This document shows, piece by piece, positions 37,921 to 49,200 of a stretch of DNA of 64,000 nucleotides. Made by a program: the position numbers and the translations under genes. The notes under the pieces are model-generated. The model did not search any database, had not been told where the DNA came from, and saw only the letters and a list, made by a program, of their open reading frames with translations. Positions within the stretch are counted from its first letter, which is position 1, and every line of letters starts with the position of its first letter. This stretch comes from Senegalimassilia sp003474385 (GTDB lineage: Bacteria > Actinomycetota > Coriobacteriia > Coriobacteriales > Eggerthellaceae). The stretch covers positions 22,928 through 86,927 of the forward strand of contig NZ_QUCY01000010.1 of assembly GCF_003474385.1 (NCBI RefSeq), read 5' to 3'.

Positions 37921-40254
37921 TTACGCGCGCTTCACCAGATAGCACTTATGGATGCGCGGATTGCGCTCGAAATCGTGCGGGATGGTTTGCGCCGTGATGT
38001 CCTCGAGCGCAACCCCGTACTTGCCCAGCTGCTCCATATCGGGCTTGAACGAGCGCAGATTGCAGCTGAACACCGCCGTGCCCTCCTTGGTCAGCAAGCG
38101 GGAGACGCCCACCAGCAGCTCGACGTGATCGCGCTGCACGTCCCAGGTGCGCTTGCCCATGGATTTCGAGTTGCTGAACGTTGGCGGGTCCACAAAGATC
38201 AAATCGAAGCGGCGCGGGCTGCGGCGGCAATCGGTGATCCAGTTCATCACATCGCCGCGCTCGAAGCTGTGCGCACGCCCGGTGAAACCGTTTTGCTCCA
38301 TGTTACGCTCGGCCCAATCAAGGTAGGTTTGCGACAGGTCGACCGTGACGGTTTCCACCGCCCCGCCCGCCGCGGCCTGGACCGTTGCCGAGCCCGTGTA
38401 AGCGAACAGGTTGAGGAAGCGCTTGCCCGCGGCCATCTTGCGCACCATAGCGCGCGTGTCGCGATGATCGAGGAACAGACCCGTGTCCAGATAGCCGGCA
38501 AGATCCACCTCAAGCAGGCACCCAGCCTCGTCGACATGCGTGACGTAGTTGCGCTTTCCCGCACCACGGTACTGCCCGCCGCCCTTTTCATGGCAGCGAA
38601 CCTTCGAGAACACATGGTCGGGGCGAACGCCTAAGACAACCGGGGCCAACGTGAGGATATCATCGAAGCGACGGCGCGCCTTATCGGGGTCGATGGAGCG
38701 CGGCGGCGCATATTCTGCGATATGCAGGTACGTATTGCCCGCGGCCTGGCCCGCACCAGTGTACACGTCGATGGCGGCGGAATAATCCGGCAGGTCGGCA
38801 TCGTAGACGCGATAGCACGTCACGCCTTCACGGCGCGCCCACTTCCGACGCTCCTTGGCAACCTTGCGCAGACGGTCGGCGAACTGCTGCGAGGATTCCT
38901 CGAACACCTCTACCTTATGCTCCGCGCCGCCGTTGGCGTCCGGCACCACGGCCTGGGCAAGCTGCGCCGGGGGCCGCATGAACAGCAGCACCTGGGTTTC
39001 CACGCGTCCGCGGCCGAAACGCAGGATGTCGGCGGCATCAACGCCGAAGCGTCCCTGCACGCCCTGGCCGCCGGCGACCGCATACAAGCTGCCCGCCGGA
39101 ACCGCTGCCGCCGCCTTCACGAACGCCGCTGCTTCGGCCTGAGCGCGGGCCTCGGACTGAATGCGGTCGCCTGCCGGCATGTTGGATGCCACCAGGCACG
39201 GACACAGCTTATCCTGGCCGGTGTCGGCCGCACGCCTGCTCTGCAGCCGCTCAGCCACATCGCACGCGCGTTTGGCCATATCGACCACGGTATGGGCATC
39301 GCCCAGCTCGATGCTGACGACCTGGCGCAAGCCGGCGCGCTTGGCGCGGTTACGAGCACGGGCGATGGCGGGGCTTGAGTTGGTGGCGCCCACGATGCGC
39401 ACGCGCTCAAGATCGGGGCGGTCGGTTGCTGAGGCGTTCGCCGCACCGGCGCCGCCGACGGCCTCCAGGCCTTCCTCGAAGCGCTCATCGGCCTCGTCGA
39501 GCAGGCGTTCCCAAGCAGGTTCGTCGAACGCGGCCCAGCCCATGAAACCCCAGCGGCTGCGCGCCAGGCCCGGAGCCATATCGCACGCCGCCGCGGCAGC
39601 CTCCACCACCAGAGAACCGTCGCCGCACGCCGGGTCGACCAACGCAGCGGCGTTGCGCATGCCGCCCCACTCGCACATGGCCAGCACGCCCGCGGACAAG
39701 GCGCACTCGAGCGGGGCATCCTGACCCGCATCGGGCTCCAGATACGGGCGCGCATACAGCGATTCGCCGGAAAGGTCCAGCGAAACGGTGGCACGGCTGT
39801 CGCGGATGCGCACATCGATGTTGGCGTCGGCGTTGGCGCTATCCACATCGGGGCGCGATCCCGTGCGCTCCCTGAGCGCATCGCAGATGCCGTCCTTGAC
39901 CTTCAGCTCGGTGAAATGCGTGTTGCGAAGCTCTTCGTTCATGCCGTGCGCGCGAACGGCGATGCTGGCGCCGGACGCGATGACCTCATGCCAGGGGATG
40001 CGGCGGATGCCCTCGTACAGCAAGCTGGCATCGCCGGCGTTCACGCGCTTGACCACCAGCGTGACGCGCGAGGCCAGACGAGACCACAGGCACACGCGCT
40101 GGGCCACAGCCGCCGTGCCGAAGAACGCCACGCCGCCGTGCAGCGGGCGGATGCGACGGCCGCGCAGGCGCTTGAGCTCGTCGGCAAGATATTGCTCGAA
40201 CCCGGCCAGGCAGCTGGCGAAGAACTCGTATTCATCGTATGCGGGAGAAGTCAT
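37921..40254 (-). CDS. rlmL: Fused 23S rRNA methyltransferase RlmKL with degenerate N-terminal catalytic motif
   Basis: A 777-residue fusion of two methyltransferases acting on 23S rRNA G2445 (RlmL half) and G2069 (RlmK half). A THUMP domain (about residues 60-165) precedes the first methyltransferase (DPACGDGSLVVEAAAAACDMAPG). The catalytic NPPY-type motif reads NMPAG (context LVASNMPAGDR), so two key residues are changed. The second half looks intact: FLNLFAYTGSATVQAAAGGA binds SAM and FVDPPTFSNSK is the RlmK/RlmI-type motif. The first activity may therefore be reduced or lost. It is transcribed alone, between rpoD and the YczE gene. Confidence 0.92.
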   Translation of the reverse strand: MTSPAYDEYEFFASCLAGFEQYLADELKRLRGRRIRPLHGGVAFFGTAAVAQRVCLWSRLASRVTLVVKRVNAGDASLLYEGIRRIPWHEVIASGASIAVRAHGMNEELRNTHFTELKVKDGICDALRERTGSRPDVDSANADANIDVRIRDSRATVSLDLSGESLYARPYLEPDAGQDAPLECALSAGVLAMCEWGGMRNAAALVDPACGDGSLVVEAAAAACDMAPGLARSRWGFMGWAAFDEPAWERLLDEADERFEEGLEAVGGAGAANASATDRPDLERVRIVGATNSSPAIARARNRAKRAGLRQVVSIELGDAHTVVDMAKRACDVAERLQSRRAADTGQDKLCPCLVASNMPAGDRIQSEARAQAEAAAFVKAAAAVPAGSLYAVAGGQGVQGRFGVDAADILRFGRGRVETQVLLFMRPPAQLAQAVVPDANGGAEHKVEVFEESSQQFADRLRKVAKERRKWARREGVTCYRVYDADLPDYSAAIDVYTGAGQAAGNTYLHIAEYAPPRSIDPDKARRRFDDILTLAPVVLGVRPDHVFSKVRCHEKGGGQYRGAGKRNYVTHVDEAGCLLEVDLAGYLDTGLFLDHRDTRAMVRKMAAGKRFLNLFAYTGSATVQAAAGGAVETVTVDLSQTYLDWAERNMEQNGFTGRAHSFERGDVMNWITDCRRSPRRFDLIFVDPPTFSNSKSMGKRTWDVQRDHVELLVGVSRLLTKEGTAVFSCNLRSFKPDMEQLGKYGVALEDITAQTIPHDFERNPRIHKCYLVKRA

Positions 40255-40308
40255 CTGGATGCCTTTCGTGGGCGATGGGTCTAGCTAGGGGCGTTTGCCA
40301 CCCGAAAA

Positions 40309-40336
40309 GAAACGCGGGCCTTACGACCCGCGTTTC
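40309..40336 (-). terminator. Terminator after rpoD
   Basis: GAAACGCGGG/CCCGCGTTTC is a 10-bp stem with an 8-base loop, followed on the minus strand by TTTTCG. It begins directly after the rpoD stop. Confidence 0.88.
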
Positions 40337-40338
40337 CG

Positions 40339-41592
<1,254 letters not shown>

Positions 41593-41686
41593 GTGTTCTT
41601 CCTTTCGACAGGATAAAAAACGCGCCTATTGCCATTCCGCAAATGGGCGCAAATAAGCATCAAATTAAGATAGCATAATCTGCACG

Positions 41687-44245
41687 TCAGAGCAAGTCAT
41701 CAGGGTCAACGTCCACGGCGACGTTCACCCACTTGTCGGCCTTGCGGCGTCGGAACACCGGCAGAAGCACTGCGGACACGTCGGCGTCCGCGGGGCACTT
41801 GACCACAATATGCCAGCGATACGTGTTGCGCAGCTTCGCCAGCACGCACGGGGTTGCCGGCAGCACGCTCCACCCGTCGCCGCCGAAGGCGCGCGCCTGC
41901 TCGGCAAGCTCGACCGCGAGCTCGCGAGCGAGCGCCGCCACGTCGGCCTCGTGAGCGCCCCATACCAGCACGTTCGCCATGCGCACGTACGGCGGATACC
42001 CGAGCATCTTGCGCTTGGGCAGCTCATCTCGCAAAAACAGCGCGCGATCGTAGCGCGCCGCGGCGCGGATGGGCGCGGCGTCGGCCTCGTAGGTCTGCAC
42101 GAGCACGCGCCCGGGCAGTTGAGCGCGGCCGGCGCGGCCCGCCACCTGCTCGATCAGGTCGAACGTGCGCTCGTGCGCACGGAAATCGGGCAGCTGCAGC
42201 TGCGTGTCGGCGTTGATGACGCCCACCAGGGTGACGTCATCGAAGTCAAGGCCCTTCGCGATCATCTGCGTGCCGAGCAGCACCGCCGCCTGCGCCGCCG
42301 CGAACCGCTCGAGCAGGCGCTCGTGGGCCCCCTTCCCGCTGGTAGTGTCGGCATCCATGCGGATGATGGGCACGCCCGGCCCCACCCCGGGCATGGCGTC
42401 GAGCGCGCAGCGCAGCTCGTCTTCCACCCGCTGCGTTCCCGCGCCGAACTTCTTCAGATAAGGGCTCGAGCACTCCGGGCACACCGCCGGCGATGCCTGC
42501 CGGTAACCGCAATGGTGGCATGCCAGGAAGTTGCCTCGCTCATGGTAGGTGAGCGACGTGTCGCAGTGCGGGCACTTCGGCACGAAGCCGCATTCGCGGC
42601 ACAGCAAAAACTTCGCGAAACCGCGCTGATTGAGCAGGAGCACGACTTTGCGCCCCTGCGAAAGCTCCTCTTGCAAGGCGCGCGTAAGGGCGGCGGAGAA
42701 CATGGAGCGAGAACCCTCGGCGAACTCGCGCGCCATATCCACCACGCGGACAGCGGGCATCGGGCGGCCGTTGGCGCGCTCGGGCAAGCGGACCTGCGTC
42801 CAACGCGGATGCTTCGCGCACCGGTAAAGCGCCTCGATCGACGGCGTGGCGCTGCCGAGCACCACCGCGGCGCCGCTTCGACGGGCCATCCAGCACGCGA
42901 CCTCGCGCGCGTGGTAGCGCGGGGCGCTGTCCTGCTTATAGCTGCCCTCGTGCTCCTCGTCGATGACGTAGAGCCCCACGTTGGCGAGCGGGGTGAAAAG
43001 CGCGCTGCGCGCACCCACCACCACGCGGGCCGCGCCGCTGCGGATGAAGTCCCATTGGTCGTAGCGTTCACCGGCGGACATGCGCGAATGCATGACCGCC
43101 ACGGTATCGCCGAAGCGGCCGCGGAAGCGCCCTACTGTCTGCGGGGTCAGCGAGATCTCGGGCACGAGCACGCACGCCGTGCGACCTCGCGCAAGGACCC
43201 GCTCGATAGCCTGCAGATACACCTCGGTCTTGCCCGAGCCCGTGACGCCGTCGACGAGCACCACGTGGCCGTCGGCGGCATCGCAGGCGGAGGAGATGGC
43301 GTCGAGCGCCTGCGCCTGGCCCGGGGTGAGCTGCGGCTTGCGCGAGGGAGCATGCGCTGCGTTTTCGTTGCCCACCGCCAGGTCGGCATCGTCGGCGCAC
43401 AACCGGCCCGCATGACCTTCGCAGGCGGTAGCGAAGCCGGCGGCTCCCCCCTCGACGACGCCCCCGCCAGCGGCCTCCCCGAAGCCGACCGCCTCTTCGC
43501 CGGCCGTATCCCCAGCCGCACCCGAAACCGCGCGCTGCGCGATGCGCGCCGCGTCTTCGGAAAACCCGCGCATGCGGCGGCGGTGCTCGATGACCACCGC
43601 GCCCTTCGCCTCCAAGGCCTTAAGCGTCGAGGAAACCGAGCCCAGCTGAGCGGCCAACTCGCTGACGCGCAGCTGCCCGCCGCGCAACGCCTCCATGACC
43701 GCGACCTGTTTGACGGCGTTCGCGCGGGGTGTGAACTCGGAAAACGCCGGGCCGGCGACCACCCAGCGATCGTCGACCTGGCCGACCGCGGGCTGTTCGA
43801 GGCGCCAACCGCCATCGCGCCCGTGCACCATGCGCGGCACGCCGCCCGGCGGCGTGAACAGGCGCACACACGCCGACAACGGCGCAATGTAGCGCTCGGA
43901 CAGCCACTGGGCGCAGGCGGCGCCCTCTTCATCGAAATACGGCTGGCTGACGGCGCGCTCAATGGCCTTGAGCTTGCCCGCGTCGATGCCCTGCGGCCAC
44001 TGCGGCCCGCCGGGCTGCCCATATTCGCCGATCGACACCACAAAGCCCACGGCGCGCCGGTGACCGAACGGCACCAGCACAGCGCAGCCCACCGAAATGG
44101 CGAAGTCGCGCCCAAGCGGGCCGTCGTCGCAATCGCCCGCGCCTTCGCATGCGGCGGCGAACAGCCCCTCTTCAGGGACTGCATAGGTATAAGGCGCATC
44201 GAGCGCCTGCGTAGGTATGTCCAAGATCACAGATGCCAGTTTCAT
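41687..44245 (-). CDS. priA: Primosomal replication-restart helicase PriA
   Basis: 3'-5' DNA helicase that reloads the replisome at stalled forks. The ATG at 44245 (MKLASVILDIPTQALDAPYTYAVP) gives the family start and 852 residues. The 3'-DNA binding domain is followed by a helicase core with Walker A DGVTGSGKTEVYL, DEEHEGSYKQD and GSATPS. The zinc region has paired cysteines (LCRECGFVPKCPHC and CHHCGYRQASPAVCPEC). An Ala/Gly-rich insert of about 70 residues between the N-terminal domain and the helicase (around residues 240-310) is unusual. The spacer to metK is 429 bases. Confidence 0.95.
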   Translation of the reverse strand: MKLASVILDIPTQALDAPYTYAVPEEGLFAAACEGAGDCDDGPLGRDFAISVGCAVLVPFGHRRAVGFVVSIGEYGQPGGPQWPQGIDAGKLKAIERAVSQPYFDEEGAACAQWLSERYIAPLSACVRLFTPPGGVPRMVHGRDGGWRLEQPAVGQVDDRWVVAGPAFSEFTPRANAVKQVAVMEALRGGQLRVSELAAQLGSVSSTLKALEAKGAVVIEHRRRMRGFSEDAARIAQRAVSGAAGDTAGEEAVGFGEAAGGGVVEGGAAGFATACEGHAGRLCADDADLAVGNENAAHAPSRKPQLTPGQAQALDAISSACDAADGHVVLVDGVTGSGKTEVYLQAIERVLARGRTACVLVPEISLTPQTVGRFRGRFGDTVAVMHSRMSAGERYDQWDFIRSGAARVVVGARSALFTPLANVGLYVIDEEHEGSYKQDSAPRYHAREVACWMARRSGAAVVLGSATPSIEALYRCAKHPRWTQVRLPERANGRPMPAVRVVDMAREFAEGSRSMFSAALTRALQEELSQGRKVVLLLNQRGFAKFLLCRECGFVPKCPHCDTSLTYHERGNFLACHHCGYRQASPAVCPECSSPYLKKFGAGTQRVEDELRCALDAMPGVGPGVPIIRMDADTTSGKGAHERLLERFAAAQAAVLLGTQMIAKGLDFDDVTLVGVINADTQLQLPDFRAHERTFDLIEQVAGRAGRAQLPGRVLVQTYEADAAPIRAAARYDRALFLRDELPKRKMLGYPPYVRMANVLVWGAHEADVAALARELAVELAEQARAFGGDGWSVLPATPCVLAKLRNTYRWHIVVKCPADADVSAVLLPVFRRRKADKWVNVAVDVDPDDLL

Positions 44246-44456
44246 AGCGCACCAGTATACCAGCGTTTCGCGGAAAGTCCTCGAAAAGGCGAACAGATAT
44301 ACGCTTTTCGAGAATCGCCTGCGCTCGTACCCGATTCTCCCGCCGGTCCCGCATTCTGGTCGATACCGCGACCGTTCGATAGGGCGAAGCAACGCCCGCG
44401 CACATCGGCGTGGCGGTCGCCGACATGGCGATCACCCACAGCATGCCCGAAACGCA

Positions 44457-44529
44457 GGAAAGCCCGCCGGCGAGCGCGGCATATCCCGGAACCCCGAACT
44501 ATGCCGCGCTCGCTTCCAGCGGGCTTTCC
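44457..44529. repeat. Long two-part inverted repeat in the priA/metK spacer
   Basis: An inner 13-bp stem (44471-44483 with 44500-44512) and an outer 11-bp stem (44457-44467 with 44519-44529) flank a small internal loop. The whole gives a 24-bp hairpin. It lies 146 bases past the metK stop and could end that transcript, but it has no T tract. The remaining spacer (44246-44674) shows no gene. Confidence 0.7.
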
Positions 44530-44674
44530 CTATTTCGCGATATCGATCATGTCCGCCGCCTTCCGCAGCGGGCTTCCTAGCCGATTCCGGCCCGGCCCCA
44601 TTCCGCAACATGCGTTGCGATCGGTGTAAGCCGGTCACGCGCCATGCCCTTCTGCCGAAGGGCGCCGAAAACGC

Positions 44675-45940
44675 TTACTCCAGACCGCAGGCCTTGCGCA
44701 GGGCGTCCGCGCGGTCGGTTGCCTCCCAGGTGAACTCGGGAAGCTCGCGGCCGAAGTGGCCGTAGGCGGCCGTCTTGCGATAGATGGGACGGCGCAGGTC
44801 CAGGTCGTCGATGATGGCACCGGGGCGCAGGTCGAACACCTCGCCGATGGCGCGCTCGATGTCGGCCACGGGCACGCACTCGGTGCCGAACGTGTCGACC
44901 ATGACGGACACGGGGCGAGCCATGCCGATAGCGTAAGCCACCTGCACCTCGCAGCGGTGCGCGAACCCCGCGGCGACCACGTTCTTGGCAACCCAGCGGG
45001 CAGCGTAGGCCGCGGAGCGGTCCACCTTCGTGCAGTCCTTGCCGCTGAATGCGCCGCCGCCGTGGCGGCCCATGCCGCCGTAGGTGTCGACGATGATCTT
45101 ACGGCCGGTCAGGCCGCAGTCGCCCATGGGGCCGCCGATGACGAATCGGCCGGTGGGGTTGATGTGGATGCCGGCGTCGGGGGCGAGCTCCACGCCCTCG
45201 CGCTCGAGCACGGGGCGGATGACGTTGGCCTCGATCTCGGCGCGCAGCTGCTCGGTGGAGATCTCCTCGGAATGCTGCGTGGAAACCACGACCTTTTCCA
45301 CGTTAACGGGCTTGTCATCGATGTAGCGGACCGAGACCTGGGTCTTGCCGTCGGGGCGCAGGTAGGGCATGGTGCCGTCCTTGCGCACCGCGGCCAGCTG
45401 CTCGGCCATGCGCTGTGCCAGGTAGATGGGCATGGGCATGAGCGTGGACGTCTCGTCGCAGGCGTAGCCGAACATCATGCCCTGGTCGCCGGCGCCGACC
45501 TTCTCGTAGGGGTCGTCGCCCGCCTGGCCGTGCTGGGCCTCGTAGCTCTCGTCGACGCCCTGGGCGATGTCGGGGCTTTGGTCGTGGATGGCGTTGAGCA
45601 CACCGCAGGTATCGCAATCGAAGCCGTACTTCGCGCGATCGTAGCCGATCTCGCGCAGCACCTCGCGCGCAAGCGCGGGCACGTCGACGTAGGCCTGGGT
45701 GCGGATCTCGCCGGCCACGATAATCATGCCCGTGGTGGCCATGGTCTCGCAGGCGCACCGCACCTGCGTGGGGTCGGCCGGTTGACCGGACGGGGAGACG
45801 TAGCCCTGCCCGGCAAGCTCGATCTCCTTCTCAAGGATGGCATCGAGCACGGCGTCGGAGATCTGGTCGCACACCTTGTCGGGATGACCCTCGGTGACGG
45901 ACTCGGACGTGAACAGATAAGAAGAATGCGCGTTGGCCAT
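44675..45940 (-). CDS. metK: S-adenosylmethionine synthetase
   Basis: Makes SAM from methionine and ATP. The 421 residues contain the family signatures: SESVTEGHPDKVCDQISDAVLD at the N-terminus, GAGDQGMMFGYACDET, and GGGAFSGKDCTKVDRSAAYAAR for the ATP loop. The length is slightly above the usual 385-400 because of small inserts. The start has AAGGAGGA upstream. A SAM-class riboswitch occupies the leader, so expression should fall when SAM is abundant. It appears monocistronic. Confidence 0.97.
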   Translation of the reverse strand: MANAHSSYLFTSESVTEGHPDKVCDQISDAVLDAILEKEIELAGQGYVSPSGQPADPTQVRCACETMATTGMIIVAGEIRTQAYVDVPALAREVLREIGYDRAKYGFDCDTCGVLNAIHDQSPDIAQGVDESYEAQHGQAGDDPYEKVGAGDQGMMFGYACDETSTLMPMPIYLAQRMAEQLAAVRKDGTMPYLRPDGKTQVSVRYIDDKPVNVEKVVVSTQHSEEISTEQLRAEIEANVIRPVLEREGVELAPDAGIHINPTGRFVIGGPMGDCGLTGRKIIVDTYGGMGRHGGGAFSGKDCTKVDRSAAYAARWVAKNVVAAGFAHRCEVQVAYAIGMARPVSVMVDTFGTECVPVADIERAIGEVFDLRPGAIIDDLDLRRPIYRKTAAYGHFGRELPEFTWEATDRADALRKACGLE

Positions 45941-45957
45941 TGATGTTCCTCCTTCAT

Positions 45958-46045
45958 CGTTGTCGGCCGGACCACCTTGGCGCTTTTGCGCCAGGTTGGT
46001 GTCGGGATCTGCGAGCCAACCCTCTCCCCCGACTCTTGATAAACG
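45958..46045 (-). ncRNA. SAM-class (SAM-I/SAM-IV-like) riboswitch in the metK leader
   Basis: The minus strand shows the SAM-I opening TTATCAAGAG. It is followed by a P2-type stem TCGGG/CCCGA, a loop GGTTGG that exactly complements CCAACC just after P2 (pseudoknot), and a P3 hairpin TGGCGC-AAAA-GCGCCA. AGGTGGTCC then matches the usual GGUG-UCC core. P1 can form between CGTTTATC and GACAACG. The order and the metK context fit the SAM-I clan, but spacing differs from the standard model and the P4 arm is unclear. The ribosome site follows P1 by about 7 bases, suggesting translational control. Confidence 0.75.
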
Positions 46046-46202
46046 GATATGTTCGGACGGTGCGCACCGCCCGCGTTTATGCTAGCTGCGAACGATACCA
46101 CACGGGCATCATTTTGTATGCCCTGCCCGTCGCGCTCGTGGAATCACCATATATCGATACGCGCGAACCGCATGAGACGGCCGGCTTTCGGCAGATGTCA
46201 AC

Positions 46203-46233
46203 GGGCCCGTCCGACGCCTCGCCGGACGGGCCC
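46203..46233 (-). terminator. Hairpin after the surface-protein gene
   Basis: GGGCCCGTCCG/CGGACGGGCCC is a perfect 11-bp stem with a 9-base loop, 50 bases past the stop. On the minus strand it is followed by TTGAC, a weak T tract. Confidence 0.65.
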
Positions 46234-46283
46234 GACTTATTCATATAGGTGCGAAGATGGAAAGGGGGTTCCTCACCTGCGCT

Positions 46284-49200
46284 TTAGCGACGGCCTTTCA
46301 GCGCACGGCGCTTCAGGCGGGCCCCCAAAGCCGTAGCCGCTGCCACGATGGCCGCCACGCCGGCCGCGCCAGCAACCGCACCGGCCGCGTCGCCGGTCGT
46401 CGCCAATCCCGTCGATGCACCGGCCTTGACAGTAGAAGCGTTACCGGAGCCGGCAGGCACGGAAGCACCCTTCGAAGCGTCTTCGCCCGTTTGGCCCGTG
46501 CCGCCCTGCTCTTGATCGATGCCGCTATCGTCTCCCTCGCCGCCGGAATCCTGGTCATCGCCAGCCGCTGAGCCATCGCCTGCGGCATCGGCCTTCTTCA
46601 ACGCCGCCATGGCGTCGCGGATGCCCTTCTCCGCCTGGTCGATCTGCTCTTGCGTGGCCGCGCCGTCCTCCAAAAGCGCTTTGCCCGCTGCGATTTTCGC
46701 CTGTAGCGCATTCCAGCTATCGGCCGTCCAGCCATCGTTCGCCAGCGCGCTCGCCTGCTCGATGGCTGCCTCCAAGCTCGTGCGATCTGCCACCTTCGCC
46801 AAGCCGTCCATGGCAAGCTGCAGCTCGGCAGCAGCCTGGTCGTACTGGGCTTTCGTGGCATAGGACGCGGCAAGCAACGTGTTCGCCGCCTCCAACTTGG
46901 CGGCCAAGATCTGCCAGCTATCCGGCGTCCAGTCGGCCTGCGAGAGCTGAGCGGCCTGCTCGACGAGCGCCGCGAGCGCCGAAGGGTCGCCCGCCGCCTC
47001 GCGCCAATCGTAAGTCAGCAGCAACGCATCGGAATCACCCTTGGACAGGCCCGCGAAATCGCCGTCGTTGGAGTCTCCGTACATGAGCAGGTTCAGCTGA
47101 TACCCGTTCACCGCCGTGATCTGGGCCGCGTAATCGCCCGCGGAACCGCCCACGACGTCAAGAGACAAACGCTTTCCCGCCTTGTCGTACTGCGCCACGT
47201 ACACATCGCTCGAGCCCTTGTTCAGGTCCTTGAAATCGAAGTCGGTCCCGTTGCTATTGCCGATGACCACATACCGGTCGTCAAGCTCCACGGCGCGCTC
47301 CGCCTCGTTGGACTCCGAGCTTTTCAGGCCATCGACCCACTCGACATGGCCGGTAGCGCCGAGCTTCATGATGTAGGAGTTCTCGTATCCGGAAAATCCC
47401 GCGAACGTATCGGTAGAGGACTTCGTCTTGCCGAGCATGACGAACCCGCCGTCGGAGGTGGCGGTCACGCCGTTGAAGTACTCGTTGGACTCGCCGCCGT
47501 AGGTGTTGAGCCACACGCTGGTCCCGTCGGCTGCGCTGATCTCGGTTGCGAACAGGTCGAACGTGTTGCCGTAATAAGGTGCGTCGGCAAAGTCCTCGGT
47601 GTAGGAGGACTTGATACCCGCGACCACGTAGTTGCCGTTCGCAAGGATATCGATGCCGAAATCGCTCGATTCAAGGTTCCTGCCGCCGATGGTGCGCGTC
47701 CATTCGGTGTTACCCGACGCATCGTATTTGACCACGACCAAGTTGAAGATGCCGCGGTTCAGATCGGTCAGGTCGCCGTCGTGCGACGAGGTCTCGAACA
47801 GGGCAACACAACCGCCGTCGGGCGTCGCCTTCACGGCTTTCGCCTGATCATGGCCCGAACCGGTCAAGCCCCGCATCCAAGCCACGGTGCCGTCAGCGGA
47901 AAAGCGCGTCACGAAGGCGTCGGTCTGCCCGAACACCGCCCCGTCGCGATCGAGCGAGGCGAAATCGCCCTTCGGCGTGCCGTCGGCGGTGGTGAAACCG
48001 CCGCACAGGTAGAACCCGCCATCGGTTGTGGCGTCGACGCTTGCCGCGTAGGCCGTGTAATTGTTCTCAAGCCCACCCAACTCGATGGTCTTGAGCGAGT
48101 TGCCCGCCGCATCGCGGATGTTCACGTATGCGTTCGACGGGCCGCGCTGCAAGCCCTCCACGTCGCCGTCGAAGCTGTACGTTTGCCCCACCGTGGCCAA
48201 CGTGCCGTCAGCCAGCACGGTGGAATCGGCCGCGTATTCCGCGCTCGAGCCGCCGAACGTCGTCTTCCACGTATAGGGGAAGTCGGGCAGCGTCACCTCG
48301 ACCGGGGCGAAATACGGCGGCGTGTCGGTTACGCGCGCGTTCGCAGGGTCGAACGACAGGCGCACATCGCCCATGGCGTTGTCGATATGGATGCGCACGG
48401 GCTTATCAAGGCTTTTCACCTGGATGGTCGTGGTTTTCACGCGCGTCGAGGGGTCATAGGAGTCGGAAAGCGCGTCCACCATGACGCCATCGCCGCGATC
48501 GTAGGTGACATCGCCCAAAAACGACGGCGTCACCTCCGAGCCCATGATAGTGGCGCGCTGGAAGTACACCGTCACCGTGTACTGCTCGCCCGTGCGCTGC
48601 ACGTAGGCGTCGGCATACAGCATCGGGGCCATCATCGACGCCTCGTCCTTGGTCGCATGCAGCGCGCTCACCGGCACGAGCGTGGTCTCCTCGGCATGCG
48701 TCGTGAGCTTCTCGGCGTTCAGGCTGGCGACGAACCCGTCGATCTTGCCCGCCCGCCCGGCGAAGATGCCGTCGTCGGATTTCGTGGTGCCGCAAACCAG
48801 GAAGTCGTCGGTACCGCTCACGGACAAGCCCTTCGCCGTGTCGTCGTCGTTGCCGCCGAACGTTTCGATGCCCAAGCGCGCGCCGTCGGTGGAGAAATGC
48901 GCCGCGTAGGCATCCTTCTTGCCGAACACTTGCGTGCCGGTGAAATCGTTGTCAGCGGCTTTATGGGTGCCCGCGACGATATAGCCGTCAAGCGCCGTCA
49001 CGACCCCGTCGGCGGTGACGGCTTCGCTGTCCTCGATCAGGTTCGACCAGATGACGTTGCCCGTCGCGCCGATGCGCATCACAAAGCCGGCCGAATCGGA
49101 ATCAGCCGCATCGCGCACGCCGAAGTCACCGTCGGCGGACTTGGTCGTTCCCGCGATGATGAAGCCGTTGTCGATGGTCCCATGGCCCTCGTCGGCGGAC

